From the NCBI RefSeq assembly GCF_001411555.2, contig NC_049909.1, positions 7,075,485 to 7,139,484 of the forward strand: DNA of 64,000 nucleotides. The letters run 5' to 3'. Positions within the stretch are counted from its first letter, which is position 1; each line of letters begins with the position of its first letter. This DNA is from Juglans regia. Its lineage: Eukaryota; Streptophyta; Magnoliopsida; Fagales; Juglandaceae. Below are positions 61,107 through 64,000 of this stretch, piece by piece. The position numbers and the translations under genes are program-made. The notes below the pieces were generated by a model. It saw nothing but the letters and a program-made list of their open reading frames with translations, had not been told where the DNA came from and did not search any database.

Positions 61107-61208
61107 ATTTACCCCCCTTAAATTCCTGATGTCCTCGTCGAGCCTATCCATTATAGGTGGCACGGCTCAAGTTCCACATTTCTAGTTGGGATAGACTCTA
61201 ATACCATT
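61107..61208 (-). mobile_element. TRIM internal region: polypurine tract and primer-site remnant
   Basis: Next to the LTR the minus strand reads TTTAAGGGGGG plus TAAAT, a polypurine tract. About 80 bases further right is AATGGTATTAGAGTC, close to the tRNA-Met primer-binding site TGGTATCAGAGC. An internal domain of about 100 bp with no ORF is typical of TRIMs. The expected second LTR to the right is absent; gypsy gag follows instead. Confidence 0.72.
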
Positions 61209-61222
61209 GCAAATCGAGACCC

Positions 61223-61851
61223 CTATGGTGCGGTCCCCTTCCTCTGTTCCAACATTGCAGCGCTTCTTTGAAGGCGCCATTCAAATATTGTGGCCTTATT
61301 CACTAACTCTGAAAAGTTTCGGATTTGAAAGCCCACAATTCGTTCGTAAATCTTTTCGTTTAACCCCTGTTCAAACTTATGAGCCTTCTTCCTCTCATTA
61401 GGGATTAGATATGCAGCAAAACGTGATAACTCGATAAATCTAGCTGCGTACTGGTGTACTGTCATAGTTCCCTGCACCAAATTAGCAAACTCTATAGCCT
61501 TGTCATCTCTGACTGAGGTTAGGAAAAAGCGTTCCAAAAAAGTCTGCTTGAAGTGCAGCAGACGAACTATTTTCGTCCCTTCAGTTTCTCTGATAGTTCT
61601 TTCAGAAATCCACCGTCTTTTTGCTTCTCCCTTTAGATTGAAAGCAGAGTATAAAACCTTCTATTCATCCATGCAGTTTATAAACGGAGTATCTCCTCAA
61701 TGTCTTGGATCCAGTCTTCTGCTAACATTGCGTCTCCTCGACCATCGAAGGTGGGAGGATGCATTCGATTAAACTGGTCTATGGTGCATCCCCATTCATC
61801 ATTTGTCGCATTCATCCCTGATACACTTCTTTCCCGACGACGAGGTGGCAT
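61223..61851 (-). pseudogene. Ty3/gypsy gag remnant
   Basis: It starts at ATG 61851 (MPPRRRERSVSGMNATND), followed by HPPTFDGRGDAMLAEDWIQD and a stop after EEILRL near 61694. A second frame (61223-61537) carries FANLVQGTMTVHQYAARF, ELSRFAAYLIPNERKKAHKF and EKIYERIVGFQIRNFSELV. This is chromovirus-type gag, distinct in sequence from the one at 7637. The zinc knuckle and all of pol are missing where the TRIM fragment begins. Confidence 0.88.
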
Positions 61852-62307
61852 CCTAACAACTTGGATTATTAAAAATCGTTACAAGAATAAAGAGTTCATA
61901 CAAAAATAAGCAATTGGTGGTAATAGTAAAACAAACGTAAAAGCATATAAGAAGTGTACACGCAACAGTAGTAACAATATAACTCCAGACTCTAAACCTT
62001 CAATCATGTCAAAAGCCTTATATGCGGCCTACAAAATCGAAACGAACCTCAATCAACATGACCATCTCAGAAGATCTATAACATCCTACCCCTCAAATTC
62101 CATAAGACATCTTGCCTAACGCCTGAAGATTCTAAAACCTTAAGTACCAATAAAATCACCTCTTACAGTCCACAAATGTCTACACTTCAACTCTGAAAAT
62201 GATTTCCTCAAAGTCATGATCCAGTGCCTACAAAATTCTAAAGCCTTAACTTTCATCAATCACCTCATTGTAGTATGCATAATCTCTAACCTGATTCTGA
62301 TATCAAC
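61852..62307 (-). mobile_element. gypsy untranslated leader with primer-binding site
   Basis: Non-coding leader between LTR and gag. Just before the LTR the minus strand reads GTTGATATCAGAATC, a degraded tRNA-Met primer site (TGGTATCAGAGC). This fixes the TGTAACGCCC repeat to its right as the 5' LTR of a minus-strand gypsy element. Confidence 0.75.
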
Positions 62308-64000
62308 TGTAACGCCCCGATCCCGAAGGTCCGGAGAGTTAGCTCTTAATACTTAATATCAACTTCAATAACACAATTATAAAGTCCAGAAAACTCCATA
62401 AAATATTAATTCATTTACTCAACCCAAATATCTATGTTTCTTCATATGGACAACAAAGAAATTCTCAATAACATAAATTAAAAACTCTCCAAAGACTCGA
62501 AAATATTCTTAACTCATCAAATCAAAATAACCGAAAATAAATAAATTTACTAACTACGACTCTCAAATAAGTACTTGTATCTTCAGACACTTATTCCACT
62601 ACGATCATCACACCTTGCTAAAACTTACTACTCTTGTTCTCTAATTGAACCATCAAAATTATCTGAAAAATATTTGGAGATAAGAGGTGAGTTATCAACA
62701 ACTCAGTTAGCAGAGAATGTATACTAGTGTGTAAACACGAGCATTTATCAGAATTCAGAATGCTGAACAAAATGTTTTCTTTCAGAATGCAGAATCAGAA
62801 TACTTGTCTTCAAAATGCAAAATCATAACACATTATCAAAAATATAAGAGCGAAACTTTCAGAAAAAATTCTTATGCAAAATTTCCTTTGGCAGAGAAGA
62901 ACGGAACATATTCATCTTATCTTATCATGTCAGAACATAGACCATGTTTAACCCCCGTGGTATGGTTGTGCAAATCCCGGTAGCTAACAAAGCAGAAACA
63001 GAATGTGAATCTTCCCCTTATCATTCTCGGAGCCCCGAGTGTGTACATAGGAAAGACCAAGCAGAAAACCACTTTGTTTCCAAAGTGGGTGCACCAGAAA
63101 CAGAAAAAGTTGGTACCAACCCGAACAAAGGCCACAATTTTACACCCATGGTAAGGTCAGAACGGAACAAAAATAAAATGTTATGCTAGAGGTTTTCAGC
63201 AATCTCATTATATCATATCAGAGTACAGAACATCTTCAGAACAGAACACAATCAGATCACAAAAACATAATTTATGTACAAAATTTCATATTTGCTCTCT
63301 TTTACAAAGTTCAGAAACAAAATGCCAAAATAGCTCATGTATACACCAGTCATGCCAAAAATACTTTATTTCTTAAACAGAAATCTCATAAGTTATGCAG
63401 AACAAATAACTAAGGTAGTTCAAATTTCTTTTCATAACAAAACATGCATAATTTTCAAAAATCAACCTCAGCCAATTTTATTTTTATGCAAAGTCTAGCA
63501 TAGGAACCTCGCTTAAGTGGACTTTTTAGCTTTTTTTAGAATTTTCCTAAAAAATGCCGAACAATAATCAATCGTCACCTGTAAAAAAATTCATGTAATT
63601 CTCGTAAAATTTCTATCAATCACGTATTTCAATATTTATGCATAAACTTCTAAAATAATCTATTTAATTCCTCAAAACCTTAAATTCTCATAACCTCAAA
63701 ATATTTCATCACTTTCTAAAATTATCATTGTCCATTTAATAACTCCGACCATGGTATAAAAATCTAACCTATTCACTATCGCAATCAAACTATTAAATGT
63801 AATACTAAATAATATAATTATAACAAAATATTTTAAATTATACATAAAAAATTTAATAATCTCGATCATAAAAAATACAACATTATCGCTTACTTACCTT
63901 TGAAAGAACCAATTTAAATCACTTATAAAAATTTCTGTATTTAAGAGTTTTTAGAATATTATAAAATAAAAAAATAATGCTCACCTTTACTTATTAAAAA
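62308..64000 (-). mobile_element. 5' LTR of the TGTAACGCCC gypsy family, running off the window
   Basis: Starts TGTAACGCCCCGATCCC, then GGTCCGGAGAGTTA. The GAGTTATCAACAACTCAG block recurs near 62690. 62940-63130 matches 2560-2750, including GTGCACCAGAAAC. No host gene is seen; its short frames also occur in the other LTR copies. Confidence 0.88.

Noticed and set aside
1..64000. tRNA, rRNA or snRNA genes
   Set aside because: Scanned for tRNA A/B-box style motifs and rRNA-like stretches by eye; found only tRNA-complementary primer sites. A tRNAscan-SE run would settle this.

Overview
This is nuclear DNA of a dicot plant, probably a woody rosid; Fagales is a guess from the style of the LTR families, not a demonstrated assignment. 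The evidence is introns with GT/AG borders, a TIR-NB-LRR gene (a class missing from grasses), an F-box/kelch gene of the plant SKIP11 type, and plant-type Athila, Tekay-like, copia, TRIM, LINE and CACTA sequences. The window is a transposon-rich, gene-poor interval. Only one host gene, the F-box/kelch gene at 57975-59180, looks intact. Two other recognisable host loci, a TIR-NB-LRR resistance gene and an HSP70-15-like chaperone, are broken.

1-23.9 kb is a stack of nested retrotransposons. A minus-strand Athila pol remnant (1-1970 and 6192-7060) is split by a long composite LTR that starts TGTAACGCCC (1971-6191). Next comes a plus-strand chromovirus-like gypsy element: LTR fragment 7061-7474, primer-binding site, gag with three stops, RT scrap, integrase C-terminus, polypurine tract, and a long 3' LTR running to 21883. 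A 6-kb minus-strand LINE (9172-15134, 10-bp target duplication) sits in its pol region, and a 2.5-kb solo LTR (16971-19489) sits in its 3' LTR. A truncated minus-strand copia element (21884-23933) follows.

24.5-28.4 kb holds a five-exon minus-strand TIR-NB-LRR gene with a C-JID-like last exon. Splice sites are preserved, but three premature stops, one frameshift and loss of the P-loop Gly-Lys make it a pseudogene. A 172-bp TRIM solo LTR with perfect 5-bp target duplications follows at 28781-28952.

29.1-43.5 kb is the most striking part: about 23 head-to-tail copies of a ~640-bp unit. Each unit contains a sequence like a CACTA transposon end (CACTACAAGAAA) plus CACTA-style subterminal palindromes. 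It looks like a satellite built from one transposon end.

43.5-56.8 kb is mostly AT-rich non-coding DNA with many local duplications and possible Helitron-like ends. Between direct repeats at 44.3 and 49.0 kb lies an island of gene fragments: a GC-rich minisatellite, three exon-like blocks of an unknown gene, and the first ~270 codons of an HSP70-15-like gene ending at a 21-bp-arm hairpin. A terminal-inverted-repeat element may lie at 56.8-57.8 kb. 60.9-64.0 kb holds a TRIM fragment, a degraded gypsy gag, its leader, and another TGTAACGCCC LTR that runs off the window. All identifications are by eye from conserved motifs; no database search was run.
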